A DNA stretch of 32,315 nucleotides from SKVR01 sp964491395 (lineage in GTDB: Bacteria > Bacteroidota > Bacteroidia > Bacteroidales > UBA7960): the NCBI GenBank assembly GCA_964491395.1, contig CAZBGI010000039.1, forward strand, positions 1-32,315, in the 5' to 3' direction. The stretch's first letter is position 1. The number at the start of each line of letters is the position of its first letter. Made by a program: the position numbers and the translations under genes. A model generated the notes under the pieces. The model worked only from the letters and a program-made list of their open reading frames with translations, ran no database searches and was not told the DNA's origin. This document shows positions 32,052 through 32,315 of this stretch, in pieces.

Positions 32052-32315
32052 ATGTCAGGATTAATTGGAAAGAAAATTGGTATGACCAGCATGTTTGATG
32101 CCTCTGGTAAAAACATCCCATGCACAGTAATACAAGCTGGTCCTTGTGTTGTTACCCAGGTTAAAACCACTGAAATAGATGGCTATGAAGCCATTCAGCT
32201 GGCTTTTGATGAGAAAAAGGAGAAGAACACAAGCAAGGCTTTGAAAGGACACTTTGCCAAAGCAAAAACCACTCCTAAACGAATGGTAGCAGAGTTTACC
32301 CGCTTCGAAAAAGAA
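32052..32315 (+). CDS. rplC: 50S ribosomal protein L3 (partial, cut by the window end)
   Basis: L3 is an early-binding protein of the large subunit that reaches toward the peptidyl-transferase centre. The first 88 codons are present and open to the last base. The translation begins MSGLIGKKIGMTSMFD, the standard L3 N terminus, followed by IPCTVIQAGPCVV. The usual full length is about 200-210 residues, so less than half is seen. It starts 45 bp after rpsJ in the same operon. The leader CTCCGAAAAATG has no clear ribosome-binding sequence. Confidence 0.97.
   Translation, partial: MSGLIGKKIGMTSMFDASGKNIPCTVIQAGPCVVTQVKTTEIDGYEAIQLAFDEKKEKNTSKALKGHFAKAKTTPKRMVAEFTRFEKE

Noticed and set aside
1..32315. 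Search for CRISPR arrays, insertion sequences, phage or defence genes
   Set aside because: No regularly spaced repeats, transposase, integrase or known defence motif was seen; gene content is core metabolism, envelope and translation.

Overview
The window is chromosomal DNA from a member of the Bacteroidota (Bacteroidetes), most likely from the Bacteroidales/Marinilabiliales side. The evidence is: an LpxC-FabZ fusion protein; a PorX-type response regulator with a PglZ phosphatase domain; a DUF4290 protein next to murA; a MurA with Asp at the usual catalytic Cys; several promoters of the Bacteroidetes type (TTG, about 19-21 nt, TAnnTTTG); and A-rich leaders without strong Shine-Dalgarno sequences. 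I could not assign a genus. No phage, transposase, CRISPR array, toxin-antitoxin pair or obvious defence island is visible, so this is mostly core genome.

Layout. (1) 1-1037: a tRNA-Lys(UUU), a bidirectional terminator and a secreted alpha/beta hydrolase. (2) 1093-4326, minus strand: porX-like, tsaE, and an alanine-dehydrogenase-like gene that seems to lack two catalytic residues. (3) 4871-10405, plus strand: HD phosphohydrolase, lpxD, lpxC/fabZ, lpxA, and a lone ABC ATPase. This is the lipid A initiation cluster, and the leader before lpxC carries strong inverted repeats. (4) 10420-12875, minus strand: a REC-histidine kinase protein, then a probable lipoprotein serpin with a basic predicted P1 residue. 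(5) 13138-15180, plus strand: two paralogous outer-membrane beta-barrel proteins, each with a promoter of the same architecture. (6) 15218-17350, minus strand: Ppx/GppA phosphatase, then an NtrC-type regulator with no C-terminal DNA-binding domain. (7) 17477-26583, minus strand: UvrD/PcrA helicase, DUF4290 protein, MurA, GrpE, DnaJ, and a NatA/NatB-like ABC exporter pair. (8) 27270-28361, plus strand: a secreted S9-type serine hydrolase. (9) 28651-32315, plus strand: the str/S10 ribosomal operon (rpsL, rpsG, fusA, rpsJ, start of rplC) behind a near-consensus promoter.

Functionally the window is dominated by cell-envelope building (lipid A, peptidoglycan, outer-membrane barrels, exporters), envelope-linked signalling (PorX, the REC-kinase, the sigma-54 activator), chaperones and translation. 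I see no clear new multi-gene system. The observations most worth checking are the apparently catalytically altered alanine-dehydrogenase homologue beside porX, the structured leader before lpxC, the twin-promoter barrel pair, and the truncated sigma-54 activator with a changed GAFTGA loop.
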